A DNA stretch of 64,000 nt from Lysobacteraceae bacterium 2PB (GCA_005502915.1 SCMT01000010.1:62001-126000), one strand, 5' to 3'. Numbered from the stretch's first letter, positions 44,556 to 56,726 are shown. The notes: generated by a model not told the origin, from the sequence alone. Translations and numbers: made by a program.

Positions 44556-45512
44556 TTACTTCAGCTTGATCTCGCGCAGACGCTCTTCGAGGTAGCCCTG
44601 CGCGGTGATCGATTCGGGATAGCGGCTCGGGTTGTCGGCGCTGACGCAGTTCGGCAGCACGTCGATCACGAAATCCGGGTTCGGGTGCAGGAAGAACGGC
44701 GTCGAGTAGCGTGGCTTGCGCGCCTGTTCGCCGGGCGGATTGACCACGCGGTGGGTGGTCGACGGATACACGTGGTTGGTCAGGCGCTGCAGCATGTCGC
44801 CGATGTTGACGACGATGGTGTCGGCGTCCGAGGTGAAGGGCACCCACTCGCCCTTCTTCGACTTCACTTCCAGGCCTGCGGCGCTGGCGCCGACCAGCAG
44901 CGTGATGAGGTTGATGTCCTCGTGCGCGCCGGCGCGGACGTTCGGGATGTCGTCGGCAGTGATCGGCGGATAGTGGATCGGGCGCAGGATCGAGTTGCCG
45001 TTGTCGGTCTTGTCGGCGAAGTAGTTCTCCGGCAGGTCGATGTGCAGCGCCAGCGCGGACAGCACGCGCGAGCCTAGGGCGTCGAGCGCGCCGTAGAGAG
45101 CCAGCGCCTTTTCGCGGAACTCCGGCACTTCCGCCGGCCACACGTTCGCGGGCATCACGTCGGCGTACTTCTCGTCGCGCACCTCGCGGCCGACATGCCA
45201 GAACTCCTTGAGATCGAAATGCTTGGAATCCTTGGCGGTCTCGACGCCGAACGGCGTGTAACCGCGCGCGCCGCCGCCGCCGGGGACGTGGTAGCGCTTC
45301 TTGACGTCTTCGGGAAGTGCGAAGAAGGCGACGAAAGCGTCGTAGGCGCCGTCGATCAGGGACTGCGGGATGCCGTGGTTGCGGATGCCGGCGAAGCCCC
45401 ATTCGCGGTAGGCGGCGCCGAGCTCGGCGACGAAGGCGTCGCGGTCCGTGTCGTTCGACGGATGGGTGAATCGGCGGATGTCGAGGGTCGGGATATAGGG
45501 CTGTTCGCTCAT
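44556..45512 (-). CDS. Isopenicillin N synthase-family 2-oxoglutarate/Fe(II) oxygenase
   Basis: 318-residue non-haem iron oxygenase with the DIOX_N fold and double-stranded beta helix. Iron ligands His197 and Asp199 (HEDINL) and His254 (TTHRVVNP) are clear, and Arg268-x-Ser270 (PRYSTPFF) binds the 2-oxoglutarate carboxylate. Such proteins are widespread in bacteria; most have unknown substrates and no antibiotic role, and nothing in the neighbourhood suggests a beta-lactam or alkaloid pathway. ATG at 45512. Confidence 0.9.
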   Translation of the reverse strand: MSEQPYIPTLDIRRFTHPSNDTDRDAFVAELGAAYREWGFAGIRNHGIPQSLIDGAYDAFVAFFALPEDVKKRYHVPGGGGARGYTPFGVETAKDSKHFDLKEFWHVGREVRDEKYADVMPANVWPAEVPEFREKALALYGALDALGSRVLSALALHIDLPENYFADKTDNGNSILRPIHYPPITADDIPNVRAGAHEDINLITLLVGASAAGLEVKSKKGEWVPFTSDADTIVVNIGDMLQRLTNHVYPSTTHRVVNPPGEQARKPRYSTPFFLHPNPDFVIDVLPNCVSADNPSRYPESITAQGYLEERLREIKLK

Positions 45513-45658
45513 GGCGTCCTGGTCCTGGGCTGTGTCGTGTTCGGTTTTCGGCGGGAAGAGTACATCCGGCGCGGTATGGCGTCGCGCCGGTATTGTCGCC
45601 GGGGCGATGGCGGTCGCGGTTTGAGCCCGGTCAAGCCTGCGCGATCAGACCGGTCTGG

Positions 45659-47029
45659 TCACGCGGCGGCGCGGACGGCCTCGGCCAGGCGATCCAGGGT
45701 GGTCTGCATCAGCGAGGCTTCGTCCGCCTCCACCGTCACCCGGACCACCGGCTCGGTGCCGGACGGGCGCAGGAAGGCACGCCCCCTGCCCTGCACCGCC
45801 GCCTGGGCCTCGGCCAGCGCGGCCTTGACGCTCTCGGCCTCGGCCGGGCGGCTGCCGGCGGCGACTTTCACGTTCACGGTCTTCTGCGGAACCTTGGTGA
45901 AGCCGACCAGGGCGTGCTGCAGGCTCACGCCGCGACGTCGGAGCACTTCCAGCACCTGCAGCGCACTGATGATGCCGTCGCCGGAGCTGACCCGGTCCAG
46001 GCACAGCAGGTGGCCGGAGGTCTCGCCGCCGAGGATGCCGTCGTGCTCGAGCAGGCCCTGATGGACGTAGCGGTCGCCGACCTTGGTGCGCAGGAAGCGG
46101 ATGTCGCGCTCGCCGAGCGCCTTCTCGAGGCCGAAGTTGGTCATCAGCGTGCCGACCACCGGGCCGCGCAGGCGGCCATTGGCCTGCCAGTCGGCGGCGA
46201 GCACATAGAGCAGGTCGTCGCCGTCGCGGACGGTGCCGTCGCTGTCGACGAACATGACGCGGTCGCCGTCGCCGTCGAAGGCGATGCCGAGGTCGGCGCC
46301 GGTCTCGCGGACGCGGGCGACCAGCGCTTCGGGATGGGTGGAGCCGACGCCGTCGTTGATGTTCACGCCGTTGGGCTCGATGCCGATCGCGTCGACGCGC
46401 GCGCCGAGCTCGCGCAGCACCAGCGGGCCGACCTGGTAGGTCGCGCCATGGGCGCAGTCGACGACGATGCGCATGCCGCCGAGGTCGAAGCGGCGCGGCA
46501 CAGAGCCCTTGCAGGCCTCGACGTAGCGGCCGATGGCGTCGCGGGTGCGCACGGCCTTGCCGAGCTGGTCGGAAGGCACGGTGCTGAACGGCTTGTCGAG
46601 CGCGGCCTCGATCGCCAGCTCGGTCGCATCGTCGAGCTTCTCGCCTTCGGCCGAGAAGAACTTGATGCCGTTGTCGTAGTGCGGGTTGTGCGAGGCGCTG
46701 ATGACGATGCCGCCGTCGGCGCCGAGCGAACGCGTGAGGTGCGAGACCGCCGGGGTCGGCATCGGCCCCATCAGCTGCACGTCCACGCCCGCGGCAACCA
46801 GGCCGGCCTCCAGCGCGGCCTCGAACATGTAGTTCGAGATGCGCGTGTCCTTGCCGATCACCACCAGCGGCTTGCGCCACTGCCCGCCCGCCCGCGCGTC
46901 GGGACGCACGCCCGCCTCGCGCAGCGCGTGGCCGTAGGCGTTGCCCAGGCGCAGCACGAAATCCGCCGAGATCGGGCCCTCGCCCACGCGCCCGCGGATG
47001 CCGTCGGTGCCGAAGTATTTTCTGCTCAT
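45659..47029 (-). CDS. glmM: Phosphoglucosamine mutase
   Basis: Converts glucosamine-6-phosphate to glucosamine-1-phosphate for UDP-GlcNAc, lipopolysaccharide and peptidoglycan. 456 residues; active phosphoserine Ser113 in SASHNP, the metal-binding DGDGDR loop and phosphate-binding RPSGTEP loop are all present. [13 protein letters not shown] is the standard N-terminus, which fixes the start at 47029; an ATG seven codons earlier is in frame but unlikely. Confidence 0.97.
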   Translation of the reverse strand: MSRKYFGTDGIRGRVGEGPISADFVLRLGNAYGHALREAGVRPDARAGGQWRKPLVVIGKDTRISNYMFEAALEAGLVAAGVDVQLMGPMPTPAVSHLTRSLGADGGIVISASHNPHYDNGIKFFSAEGEKLDDATELAIEAALDKPFSTVPSDQLGKAVRTRDAIGRYVEACKGSVPRRFDLGGMRIVVDCAHGATYQVGPLVLRELGARVDAIGIEPNGVNINDGVGSTHPEALVARVRETGADLGIAFDGDGDRVMFVDSDGTVRDGDDLLYVLAADWQANGRLRGPVVGTLMTNFGLEKALGERDIRFLRTKVGDRYVHQGLLEHDGILGGETSGHLLCLDRVSSGDGIISALQVLEVLRRRGVSLQHALVGFTKVPQKTVNVKVAAGSRPAEAESVKAALAEAQAAVQGRGRAFLRPSGTEPVVRVTVEADEASLMQTTLDRLAEAVRAAA

Positions 47030-47082
47030 GCGCTCTTTGACTCCTGCCATTTCATTTACACGACGCCGAGTGGCGACGCAGT

Positions 47083-47799
47083 TCAACTGATCCACAGCAT
47101 GTACGAGGTTTCGACTCGCCACTGGCCATCGCGGAAACGCAGCAGATGGAGGTCGCCGCTCCCGCACAAGCCTCCGCAACTGTGCTCGACGTAGATCAGG
47201 GCTTGCCGCCCGTCACCTGACACGACTGCGCGCGTCGCCTGGAAATAGCCTGCCGACCCCGGATGGCGCTCGTAGAACCGCTTCCAGAAATCCAGCTGGA
47301 ACGTGCGTGGAATCTCATCCGATGCCATCACAGCCGAGGCGCGCCCGCCAGGCAAGGGCTGCGGATGCGCCTGCCGATTGGCATCGACCAGCGCGGCACG
47401 GAACGCATGCGGGATGTTCGGCGCGCCGCGCGTGTCCCATCGCGGGGAAGCGATGGCCGCCTCCATGCCGTCGGAGGCGCAATCGGGATCGATGGCCTCT
47501 GGGGTGGCAAGGGGTGGACAGAATCTAAGCGAGGTTTTCGTCGTCAGAATCGGACGAGAGCCCCCCGGCATGCGAGGCAGATCGCTTTCTCCCGGAGGAT
47601 GCAGACCACGACCAAGATAACGGCCAAGCAGCAGCACGCGCAGCATGTCCCGCTGCTCGATTTCGGTCGCCAGACGGGCTGGAAACAGCAGCGGCCCAGA
47701 CTCAGGCTCGGCGCGGGACTGCCTTGGTGAGCCTACCAAAAACGCAACAACAAGGCATGGAAGCACCAGCCCGGTCGCAAGGATCCGACCCCAGCGCAT
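47083..47799 (-). CDS. Hypothetical exported protein (238 aa)
   Basis: Not recognised. N-terminal hydrophobic segment ([20 protein letters not shown]) suggests export or anchoring. The C-terminal region [30 protein letters not shown], given here in two halves (SCGGLCGSG and [13 protein letters not shown]), may form a small beta domain with two cysteines. Met at 47799 is chosen because GAGG lies ahead and it avoids overlap with accD. Codon use is slightly less GC-rich than its neighbours (36 of 60 at 47521-47580). It breaks the usual adjacency of accD to folC seen in related genomes. Confidence 0.65.
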   Translation of the reverse strand: MRWGRILATGLVLPCLVVAFLVGSPRQSRAEPESGPLLFPARLATEIEQRDMLRVLLLGRYLGRGLHPPGESDLPRMPGGSRPILTTKTSLRFCPPLATPEAIDPDCASDGMEAAIASPRWDTRGAPNIPHAFRAALVDANRQAHPQPLPGGRASAVMASDEIPRTFQLDFWKRFYERHPGSAGYFQATRAVVSGDGRQALIYVEHSCGGLCGSGDLHLLRFRDGQWRVETSYMLWIS

Positions 47800-47806
47800 G
47801 CCAGCC

Positions 47807-48697
<891 letters not shown>

Positions 48698-48808
48698 GCG
48701 TCTCGTGTGTCTCGTAGACGGCCGGATCGGCCGAGCCTTGCAGTCTACCAAGACTGTGTTGCGGCATCCGTTCGCCGCCGCATGGTCGAGGACCGGCGGT
48801 TGCGGTCC

Positions 48809-49612
48809 TCAGCCGGCGTCCAGCGCGGCGCGCAGCGGCGCCAGGAAGGCCGTGGCACGGGCTATGGCGTCGTCGGTGCCGGCCGACTCGGCCAGGACCG
48901 AGACCAGGGCACTGCCGACCACCACGCCCTCGGCCGAACGGGCCATGGCGGCAGCGCTGGCGGCGTCCTTGATGCCGAAGCCGGCGACGACCGGCGCGCC
49001 GGCACGGGCGCGGATCAGTTCCAGGCGGTCGCCGGCCTCGCCGGTGTCCAGCCGGTCGGCGCCGGTCACCCCGGCGTAGCTGACGTAATAGAGGTAACCC
49101 TGGGCGTCGCGGCAGAGCAGGTCGATGCGCGCGTCGGGGGTGGTCGGCGAGGCCAGCAGGATCAAGGCCAGACCGTGCTGGCCGAGCGCCTCGCGCAGGT
49201 CGCCGGCCTCTTCCGGCGGCAGGTCGACCACCAGCAGGCCGTCCACGCCCGCAGCGGCAGCATCGGCGGCGAAGCGCGCGTAGCCGCGGATCTCGACCGG
49301 GTTGAGGTAGCCCATCAGCACGACCGGGGTGTCGGCGTCGGCGCTGCGGAAGTCGCGCACCGCATCGAGCACGAACGACAGCCCCGCGCCGCGCGCCAGG
49401 GCGCGCTCGGAGCTGCGCTGGATCGTCGGGCCGTCGGCCATCGGATCGGAGAACGGCACGCCGAGCTCGATCACGTCGGCACCCGCCGCGACCAGCGCAT
49501 GCATCACCGGCACGGTGGCCTCTTTCGACGGGTCTCCAGCGGTGATGAAGGGCACGAGCGCCTTGCGGGCCTGCTGGCGGAGCGCGGCGAATTTGCGGTC
49601 GATTCGATTCAT
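48809..49612 (-). CDS. trpA: Tryptophan synthase alpha chain
   Basis: Cleaves indole-3-glycerol phosphate to indole in the TrpA2B2 complex. 267 residues; catalytic Glu in VIELGVPFSDPMADGP and Asp in VDGLLVVDLPPEE, plus the GFGIKDAA phosphate loop. Met at 49612 (MNRIDRKFAAL) is preferred over a frame-extended start. Distance to trpB is 189 bases, filled by dispersed repeats, which is unusual for this gene pair. Confidence 0.97.
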   Translation of the reverse strand: MNRIDRKFAALRQQARKALVPFITAGDPSKEATVPVMHALVAAGADVIELGVPFSDPMADGPTIQRSSERALARGAGLSFVLDAVRDFRSADADTPVVLMGYLNPVEIRGYARFAADAAAAGVDGLLVVDLPPEEAGDLREALGQHGLALILLASPTTPDARIDLLCRDAQGYLYYVSYAGVTGADRLDTGEAGDRLELIRARAGAPVVAGFGIKDAASAAAMARSAEGVVVGSALVSVLAESAGTDDAIARATAFLAPLRAALDAG

Positions 49613-49622
49613 GAGATGTTTG

Positions 49623-49786
49623 GCCACGGATTGGCGCGGAGGACGCTGATTGGGAACAGATCAAGGCGTGCTTGCGTTGCGTTTTCGCCACGGATTGAGG
49701 CGGAGAACGCGGAGAACGGCTAAGTGAAAACGCTGGACATCCACTGCCATGGTTTGATCCGCGTCATCCGCGCCAATCCGTGGCAA
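49623..49786. repeat. Dispersed CCACGGATTGGCGCGGA repeats between trpB and trpA
   Basis: Three copies of a ~30-base element: direct at 49623-49652 and 49687-49716 and inverted at 49753-49786, together forming an imperfect palindrome. Each contains GCCACGGATTG followed by GCGGA. The same element recurs at 52031-52178, so it is a multi-copy repeat family. Short reading frames through it are not believed. Confidence 0.75.
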
Positions 49787-49801
49787 AGAAGCTTCCAGCA
49801 C

Positions 49802-51028
<1,227 letters not shown>

Positions 51029-51136
51029 GGGAGCGTCCGCCGGAATGCCGATGTCTTGGCTGATGCCTTACTTTAGCGCACGGATGACAGGCGTATAAGC
51101 TATAAAATCAGCACGACCTGTCAGGAAAACTCACGA
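51029..51136. promoter_or_regulatory. Divergent trpB / LysR regulatory region
   Basis: 108-base shared upstream region. On the minus strand TTATAC (51093-51098) and TAAAGT (51070-51075), 17 bases apart, could be a weak, activator-dependent trpB promoter. An AT-rich dyad-like stretch GTATAAGCTATAAAAT (51093-51108) is a possible LysR operator and serves both directions. Assignment is inference from layout. Confidence 0.4.
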
Positions 51137-52021
51137 ATGCGCCACGACCTGCCCCCGTTGAACGCCCTCCGCGCCTTCGAGGCCGTGGCCCGGCTCGACA
51201 GCGTGAGCCGCGCCGCCGGGGAGCTGCACGTCACCCACGGCGCGGTGAGCCGGCAGCTGCGGCAGCTGGAGGAGGCGCTGGGCGCGGCGCTGTTCGTCCG
51301 CGAGGGGCGCGGGCTGGCGCTCACCCCATTGGGCCGCCGGCTGCACGCCGCAGCCAGCGACGCCTTCGATCCGCTGCGCGCGACCTGGGCGGAACTGCGA
51401 CGCGGGCCGCAGCAGGCGCCGCTGGTGCTCGGCTGCCCGGGCAGCATCCTCGCGCGCTGGATGATCCCCCGCCTCGACCGGCTCGCCCGCGAGCGCCCCG
51501 ACCTGCAGCTGCATCTCTCCGCGAACGAGACCCGGCCGGACGCCCAGCTCGCCGGTCTGGACGCGGCGCTGATGATCGCCACCCCGCCCTTCCCCTCGGA
51601 CTGGCAGGTGCATGCGTTGGCGACCGAGCGGATCGGCCCGGTGCTCAGCCCGCGCTGGCCGGGTGCGGATTCACTGGTAGGCGCGCCGCCCCGGGCGCTG
51701 GCCGACCACGCCCTGCTGCAGACCGCCTCGCGCCCGCAGGCCTGGCGGGAATGGGCGACGCGCATCGACCTCGATCCGGACACGCTGCGCATGGGCACGC
51801 GCTTCGATCGCCTGTACTACCTGCTGGAAGCCGCCGCCGCCGGCCTCGGCATCGCGATCGCCCCTGAACCGCTGGTCGCCGAGGATATCGCCAGCGGCCG
51901 GCTCATCGCCCCCTGGGGTTTCGTCGACACCGACGCGCAGTGGGTACTGTGCGCCTCGAAACGCAGCGCGAACCCGAGGATCGGGCAGCTGGCGGAATGG
52001 TTGCGTGGGGCGCTGGGCTAA
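51137..52021 (+). CDS. LysR family transcriptional regulator, TrpI-like
   Basis: 294-residue LysR regulator: N-terminal helix-turn-helix (LNALRAFEAVARLDSVSRAA then VTHGAVSRQLRQLEEALG) and a type 2 periplasmic-binding-like effector domain. It is divergent from trpB exactly as trpI is from trpBA in Pseudomonas, where the regulator activates trpBA with indole-glycerol phosphate; that role is inferred from position. GcvA-type family members look similar, so a different target cannot be excluded. Confidence 0.8.
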   Translation: MRHDLPPLNALRAFEAVARLDSVSRAAGELHVTHGAVSRQLRQLEEALGAALFVREGRGLALTPLGRRLHAAASDAFDPLRATWAELRRGPQQAPLVLGCPGSILARWMIPRLDRLARERPDLQLHLSANETRPDAQLAGLDAALMIATPPFPSDWQVHALATERIGPVLSPRWPGADSLVGAPPRALADHALLQTASRPQAWREWATRIDLDPDTLRMGTRFDRLYYLLEAAAAGLGIAIAPEPLVAEDIASGRLIAPWGFVDTDAQWVLCASKRSANPRIGQLAEWLRGALG

Positions 52022-52030
52022 AGAGCTTTC

Positions 52031-52178
52031 GTGCCACGGATTGGCGCGGATGAACGCGGATCGGGCCATGACAAAAAACGGATGCTGTCGCCACGGACTA
52101 GCGCGGATAAACGCGGATTCATCCATCAAAAATCTGCTTTCCAATCCGCGTGTTCCGCGTCAATCCGCGACAAAAAAT
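52031..52178. repeat. Second cluster of the CCACGGATTGGCGCGGA repeat
   Basis: Two direct copies (52031-52060 and 52088-52118) and an inverted one (about 52139-52176), each with ACGCGGAT cores, filling the gap between the LysR gene and trpF. Same family as 49623-49786. The inverted copy ends at the trpF stop. Confidence 0.75.
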
Positions 52179-52844
52179 TCATGCGGAGTTCGCGGGGAAA
52201 TCAGCGCGCCGCACCTCTTCGACGAACCGCCGCATCTTCGCCGCGTCCTTCTCGCCCGGCGCGGACTCGATGCCGCTGGAGACATCGACACCCCAGCACT
52301 GCGTGGCGCGGATCGCGTCGAAGACGTTCTCCGGATGCAGACCGCCGGCGAGCAGCCAGGGACGCGGGCAGTCGCGGGGAAGGCGCGACCAGTCGAAAGC
52401 GTGGCCGCTGCCGCCGGCCTGCCCGGCGGCGTGGCTGTCGAACAGGAAGCCGGTCGCGCGCGGATAGCGTTCGCCGAGATCATCGGCACGGGCGCCCTCG
52501 CCGCCCATCGCCACAGCCTTGAGATACGGCAGGCCGAACGCGGCGCAGAACGCGTCGTCCTCGTCGCCGTGGAACTGGAGGATCGTCGGGCGCACGGTGT
52601 CGATCACCTCGCGCACGGTTGCCGCATCGTTGTCCATGAACAGCGCGACGCTGGCGACGAAGGGATCGAGCGCATCGCGCAGCGGCGCGGCCTGCGCGGG
52701 CGAGACGCGGCGCCTGCTGCGCTCGGCGAAGACGAAGCCGACCGCATCGACGCCGAGCGCGCAGGCGACAGCGACGTCTTCGAGGCGGGTCAAACCGCAG
52801 AACTTGATGCGCGTGCGGCGCGGCAGCGGCAGGGCGTCAGGCAT
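52179..52844 (-). CDS. trpF: Phosphoribosylanthranilate isomerase
   Basis: Amadori rearrangement in tryptophan synthesis. 221-residue TIM barrel; catalytic Cys in IKFCGLTR, general acid Asp in GVDVSSGIE and the [11 protein letters not shown] motif. Its ATG overlaps the truA stop by eight bases. The order truA-trpF is conserved in this lineage. Confidence 0.96.
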   Translation of the reverse strand: MPDALPLPRRTRIKFCGLTRLEDVAVACALGVDAVGFVFAERSRRRVSPAQAAPLRDALDPFVASVALFMDNDAATVREVIDTVRPTILQFHGDEDDAFCAAFGLPYLKAVAMGGEGARADDLGERYPRATGFLFDSHAAGQAGGSGHAFDWSRLPRDCPRPWLLAGGLHPENVFDAIRATQCWGVDVSSGIESAPGEKDAAKMRRFVEEVRRADFPANSA

Positions 52845-53658
52845 CGAACAGCACCTCTTCAGGCAAGGGCCATTCGCGCGGATAGCGCGGACCGACGAAC
52901 ACCAGGCCCTGCGCCGGCGCGGTCGGACCGGCCTGCGTGCGGTCGCGGCTTTCCAGGACCTCGGCGATCCAGGTTTCCGGGCGCAGTCCCGCACCGACTT
53001 CGAGCAGCGAGCCGACCATGTTGCGCACCTGGTGATGCAGGAAGGCATTGGCCTGCACGGTGAAGGTGACGATGTCGCCGTCGCGCGACACGTCCAGGCG
53101 CTGCAGCTCGCGGCGCGCATGCGCGGCCTGGCAGTGCACGGTGCGGAAGGCTTCGAAATCGCGCTCGCCGAGCAACTGCTGCGCGGCGCGATGCATCGCG
53201 TCGACATCCAGCGGACGGCGCTCCCAGGCGAGCAACTGTCGGCCCAGCGCGGGACGCACCTGGTGGTTGAGCAGGCGGTAGCGGTATCGGCGGGCGCGCG
53301 CCGAGAACCGGGCGCTGAAATCGCCGGGCACCGGGACGCACCAGCGGATACGCATCGACGGTGGCAGGCGGGAAGTGGTGCCGAGCACCCAGCCGCGCGG
53401 GTCGCGCTGCACGTCGGTGTCGAAATGCACGACCTGGCATTCGGCATGGACGCCGGCGTCGGTACGGCCGGCGCAGATGGTCTCGATCGGCGAGGCCGCG
53501 ACGCTGGAGAGTGCGGCTTCCAACGTGGCCTGCAGGGTCGGCGGCGGCTCGCGTCCGGGCGGCGGCGTCTCGCCGTGGGCGGTCAGGCGCTGCCAGCCGT
53601 GGAAATCGCTGCCGTCGTATTCGACGCCGAGGGCGTAACGCATCCGGGCATCACCCAT
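52837..53658 (-). CDS. truA: tRNA pseudouridine(38-40) synthase
   Basis: Modifies uridines 38-40 of the anticodon arm. 273 residues with the catalytic Asp67 in [16 protein letters not shown]-like core ([12 protein letters not shown]) and [17 protein letters not shown]. The start at 53658 is favoured because GAGG lies six bases ahead; the alternative ATG at 53643 (MRYALGVEY), the usual homologue start, is also possible. An extra ~15-residue loop follows the GWQ motif. Confidence 0.94.
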   Translation of the reverse strand: MGDARMRYALGVEYDGSDFHGWQRLTAHGETPPPGREPPPTLQATLEAALSSVAASPIETICAGRTDAGVHAECQVVHFDTDVQRDPRGWVLGTTSRLPPSMRIRWCVPVPGDFSARFSARARRYRYRLLNHQVRPALGRQLLAWERRPLDVDAMHRAAQQLLGERDFEAFRTVHCQAAHARRELQRLDVSRDGDIVTFTVQANAFLHHQVRNMVGSLLEVGAGLRPETWIAEVLESRDRTQAGPTAPAQGLVFVGPRYPREWPLPEEVLFDA

Positions 53659-53697
53659 CACAGCCTCACCCCTCACGGCATCGCTGCGGCGACGCCG

Positions 53698-55605
53698 TCA
53701 GCCCAGGTCCTGCAGCAGGCGCTCGGCCTCGCGGCGCAGTTCGACCGTGGCGCCCCGGGTGGCGACCTCCTGCAGCAGCTCACGGGCGGCGTCGCGGTCG
53801 CCCATGTCGATGTAGGCAAGCGCGAGGTCCAGGCGGCCCTGGCCCGGTGCCGGCGTCGCCGGTGAAAAACCGGAGGGATCATGGCCGACCGGCAATTCGG
53901 CCTGGGCCGGCGGCTGCGCGGCGGCAGGCGTGGGCGGCGTGCGCGCGGCGGCGATCGATGGCGTTTCGGCGCTACCGGCATGCCAGGTCGGCTTGCCCAG
54001 CGCCGCAGGCTTGGGCTTGGGCGCTTCGGGTTCGGCCGGCTTGGCCATGCGGCTCCAGGCCGGTTCGGCCGGCAGCGGCGCGGCGGGGTCGGCGACGGCG
54101 GCGGATTGGGCAGCCGGTTCGGTCTCTGCGGCCGTGGCCTTCGGGATCGCCGCAGCCAGCCGCTCGGTGTCGCGACGACGGGCGGGCGGCGCGGGGGCAG
54201 GTGCGACGACCGGCACGCGGCGGCGCAGGAACCACCAGGCGCCGACGGCGATCAGCACCAGCGCGCCGCCGATCCCGGCCCACAGGCCGACACCGCCCGT
54301 GGACGCGTCGCCCTGCGCGGCGGCCATGCGCTGCTGCGCGGCGGCCAGCTCGGTGTCCTTCATCGCGATGAGTTCGTTCTGTTTCTTCTGCAGCTGTTCG
54401 AGCTCCGAAACCCGGGCCTTGAGCTCCTGGACCTCGGCATCGCGCGCGGCCAGGGTTTCCCGGGTCTGCTGAAGTTCCTGCTGTCGCAACATGTCGCCCT
54501 CACCACCGGCGCTGACGCCGGATCGCGATCCCGCCTTCCTCGCGTCGTTCGCGGAAGGCGGAGTGATTTCCAGTCGCGCACCGGCCGATGCGCGGGCGGT
54601 GCGGACGCCGGAGGCGGCCGGAGCCGCCGAGGCATCGCCGGCAGGCGCGCCGGCCACGGCCGGCGGCTGCGGCAGCGCACGACCCGCGCCGCGCCATTGC
54701 GCGGATTGCTCGCGGACGACGAGCGCCGCCTCTTCCGGCGTGTAGCGGGCGATGCCGGCATCGTCGGGAATGCGCAGCACCGCGCCGGCCTTCAGCCGGT
54801 TGGCGTTGCCGCCGATGAAGGCGTCCGGGTTGGCGCGCAGCAGGGCGACGATGGTCTGGTCGAGCCCGTAGTTGCGCCGCAGGCCGCTGGCGATGCCGGC
54901 CAGGGTCTCACCCGGACGCACGGTGTGGGTCTGGCCGCTGGACGACGGCAGGGGCAGCGGCACCGCCGGGGCGACCGTCGACGACGCGGTGGCCGCAGGC
55001 TGCGGATCGAGCGGGATGGCGGTGGGCGTCTCGGCAAAACCGGGACGGGTCGGCTGCGGCGCGGGCGGCTGCGCAGGCAGGGGCTCCGGCGGCAGCGGTT
55101 CGGGCGCGCGGACGATGGTGCCGCTGGTCGGCGTCTCGACGGTGCCGATCTCGGCGACCGCTTCCTCGATCGGCGGCTGCACCGGCGCGGCGGCGGTCTG
55201 CGGCGTGTCGACCAGCGCGGAGTATTCGCGGACCAGGCGGCCCTGCCCCCAGTTCACTTCGAGCAGGAAGGTCAGCAGCGGCTGCTGCACCGGCGCGGCG
55301 CTGGTGACGCGGATGACCGGGCGGCCGTCCGCGCTGAGCGCCACGGCGAACTGCAGGTCGGACACGATGCCCTGCGGCGGCGCCAGGCCGATGCGGGCGA
55401 AGGTTTCCGGCGAAGCCAACCGGGCCTGGAGGCTCTCCAGCTCGGTCGGATCGTTGGAAATGATCGGGATCTCGGCGAGCAGGGGCTGGTCGCGCTGCGA
55501 GATGACCTGGATCTGGCCCAGGCCGAGCGCCCACGCCGACAGCGGCGACGCGAACATCGCCACTGCCAGTACAGCACTCAGTTTGATCCGCAAGTCTTTG
55601 ATCAC
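53698..55605 (-). CDS. fimV: FimV-like pilus/polarity protein, GTG start
   Basis: Polar hub protein needed for type IV pilus assembly in Pseudomonas. 635 residues, shorter than the ~920 of P. aeruginosa. Signal peptide; FimV N-terminal domain (LGLGQIQVISQRDQPLLAEI); Pro/Ala linker; LysM peptidoglycan-binding domain at about 265-322 (HTVRPGETLAGIA, NANRLKAGAVLRIPD); coiled coil (about 420-470); single transmembrane helix (about 484-503); and the FimV C-terminal TPR-like end (RLDLALAYIDMGDRDAAREL). GTG with GGGGGA site. Confidence 0.93.
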   Translation of the reverse strand: MIKDLRIKLSAVLAVAMFASPLSAWALGLGQIQVISQRDQPLLAEIPIISNDPTELESLQARLASPETFARIGLAPPQGIVSDLQFAVALSADGRPVIRVTSAAPVQQPLLTFLLEVNWGQGRLVREYSALVDTPQTAAAPVQPPIEEAVAEIGTVETPTSGTIVRAPEPLPPEPLPAQPPAPQPTRPGFAETPTAIPLDPQPAATASSTVAPAVPLPLPSSSGQTHTVRPGETLAGIASGLRRNYGLDQTIVALLRANPDAFIGGNANRLKAGAVLRIPDDAGIARYTPEEAALVVREQSAQWRGAGRALPQPPAVAGAPAGDASAAPAASGVRTARASAGARLEITPPSANDARKAGSRSGVSAGGEGDMLRQQELQQTRETLAARDAEVQELKARVSELEQLQKKQNELIAMKDTELAAAQQRMAAAQGDASTGGVGLWAGIGGALVLIAVGAWWFLRRRVPVVAPAPAPPARRRDTERLAAAIPKATAAETEPAAQSAAVADPAAPLPAEPAWSRMAKPAEPEAPKPKPAALGKPTWHAGSAETPSIAAARTPPTPAAAQPPAQAELPVGHDPSGFSPATPAPGQGRLDLALAYIDMGDRDAARELLQEVATRGATVELRREAERLLQDLG

Positions 55606-55684
55606 GCTTGTCCCCCGCGACACAGCGGAGACTGTAGCCGGCCGCCAAGGGCTCCGCAACGGCCAGCCACGCGTGTCGACCGGC

Positions 55685-56701
55685 TCAACCCTCGGCCGCG
55701 ACCAGTTCCGCGACCTGCACCGCATTCAGCGCGGCGCCCTTGCGGATGTTGTCGGCCACGATCCACAGGTTCACGGCGCGCGGATGCGAGAGGTCGTCGC
55801 GGATGCGGCCGACGAACACCGGGTCGCGGCCCGAGGCGTGCGACACCGGGGTCGGATAACCGCCGGGCTTGCGCTCGTCGACCACCTCGACGCCGGGTGC
55901 AGTCTGCAGCAGCGCGCGCACTTCGTCGGCGGTGATCTTCTCGCGGGTCTCGACGTTCACGGCCTCGGAATGGCCGTAGAACACCGGCACGCGCACGGCG
56001 GTCGGGTTCACCTGGATGCTGTCGTCGCCGAGGATCTTGCGGGTCTCCCAGACCAGCTTCATTTCCTCCTTGGTGAAGCCGTTGTCGAGGAAGTCGTCGA
56101 TGTGCGGGATCAGGTTGAAGGCGATCTGGGCCTGGAAGCGCTCCGGCTGGATCTCCTGGAAGTTCAGCAGCGCGGCGGTCTGCTTGCCCAGTTCCTCCAG
56201 GCCCGAACGACCGGCGCCCGACACCGACTGGTAGGTCGCGACGTTGATGCGCTCGATGCCGGCCTTGCGGTGGATCGGGCCCAGCGCGACCAGCATCTGC
56301 ATGGTCGAACAGTTCGGGTTGGCGATGATGCCGCGCGGACGGTGCTTCACCTGGTCCGGATTCACTTCGCTGACCACCAGCGGCACGTCGTCGTCGTAGC
56401 GGAAGGCCGAGGAGTTGTCGATGACCACCGCACCGGCGGCGGCGAACTTCGGCGCGTATTCCTTCGAGATCGATCCGCCGGCCGAGAACAGCGCGATGTC
56501 CACGCCCGCCGGGTCGAAGGTGGCGAGGTCGCGCACCAGGATCTCGTCGTTGCCGAACTGGACGTAGCCACCGGCCGAGCGCTCGCTCGCCAGGGCGATC
56601 ACTTCGCTGGCCGGGAACTTCCGCTCGGCGAGGATCGACAGCATCGTTTCGCCCACGGCGCCCGTCGCGCCGACCACTGCCACCTTGAATTGCTTGCTCA
56701 T
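55685..56701 (-). CDS. asd: Aspartate-semialdehyde dehydrogenase
   Basis: NADPH-dependent reduction of aspartyl phosphate, branch point to lysine, diaminopimelate, threonine and methionine. 338 residues; NADP loop GATGAVGETM, active Cys131 in NPNCST, and the active-site His/Glu region RVPVFYGHSEAV. Starts with ATG after a 216-base gap containing a decayed repeat. fimV follows, as in Pseudomonas. Confidence 0.97.
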   Translation of the reverse strand: MSKQFKVAVVGATGAVGETMLSILAERKFPASEVIALASERSAGGYVQFGNDEILVRDLATFDPAGVDIALFSAGGSISKEYAPKFAAAGAVVIDNSSAFRYDDDVPLVVSEVNPDQVKHRPRGIIANPNCSTMQMLVALGPIHRKAGIERINVATYQSVSGAGRSGLEELGKQTAALLNFQEIQPERFQAQIAFNLIPHIDDFLDNGFTKEEMKLVWETRKILGDDSIQVNPTAVRVPVFYGHSEAVNVETREKITADEVRALLQTAPGVEVVDERKPGGYPTPVSHASGRDPVFVGRIRDDLSHPRAVNLWIVADNIRKGAALNAVQVAELVAAEG

Positions 56702-56726
56702 GGGTCTGTTTGCCTGGTGTGTTGTG

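Noticed and set aside
44556-45512. Beta-lactam biosynthesis because of isopenicillin N synthase resemblance
   Set aside because: The family is broad; no synthetase or other pathway gene is nearby.
51671-52144. Minus-strand frame with SAFIRANPW-type peptide
   Set aside because: Peptide is a translation of the dispersed repeat and antisense of the LysR gene; a common annotation artefact.
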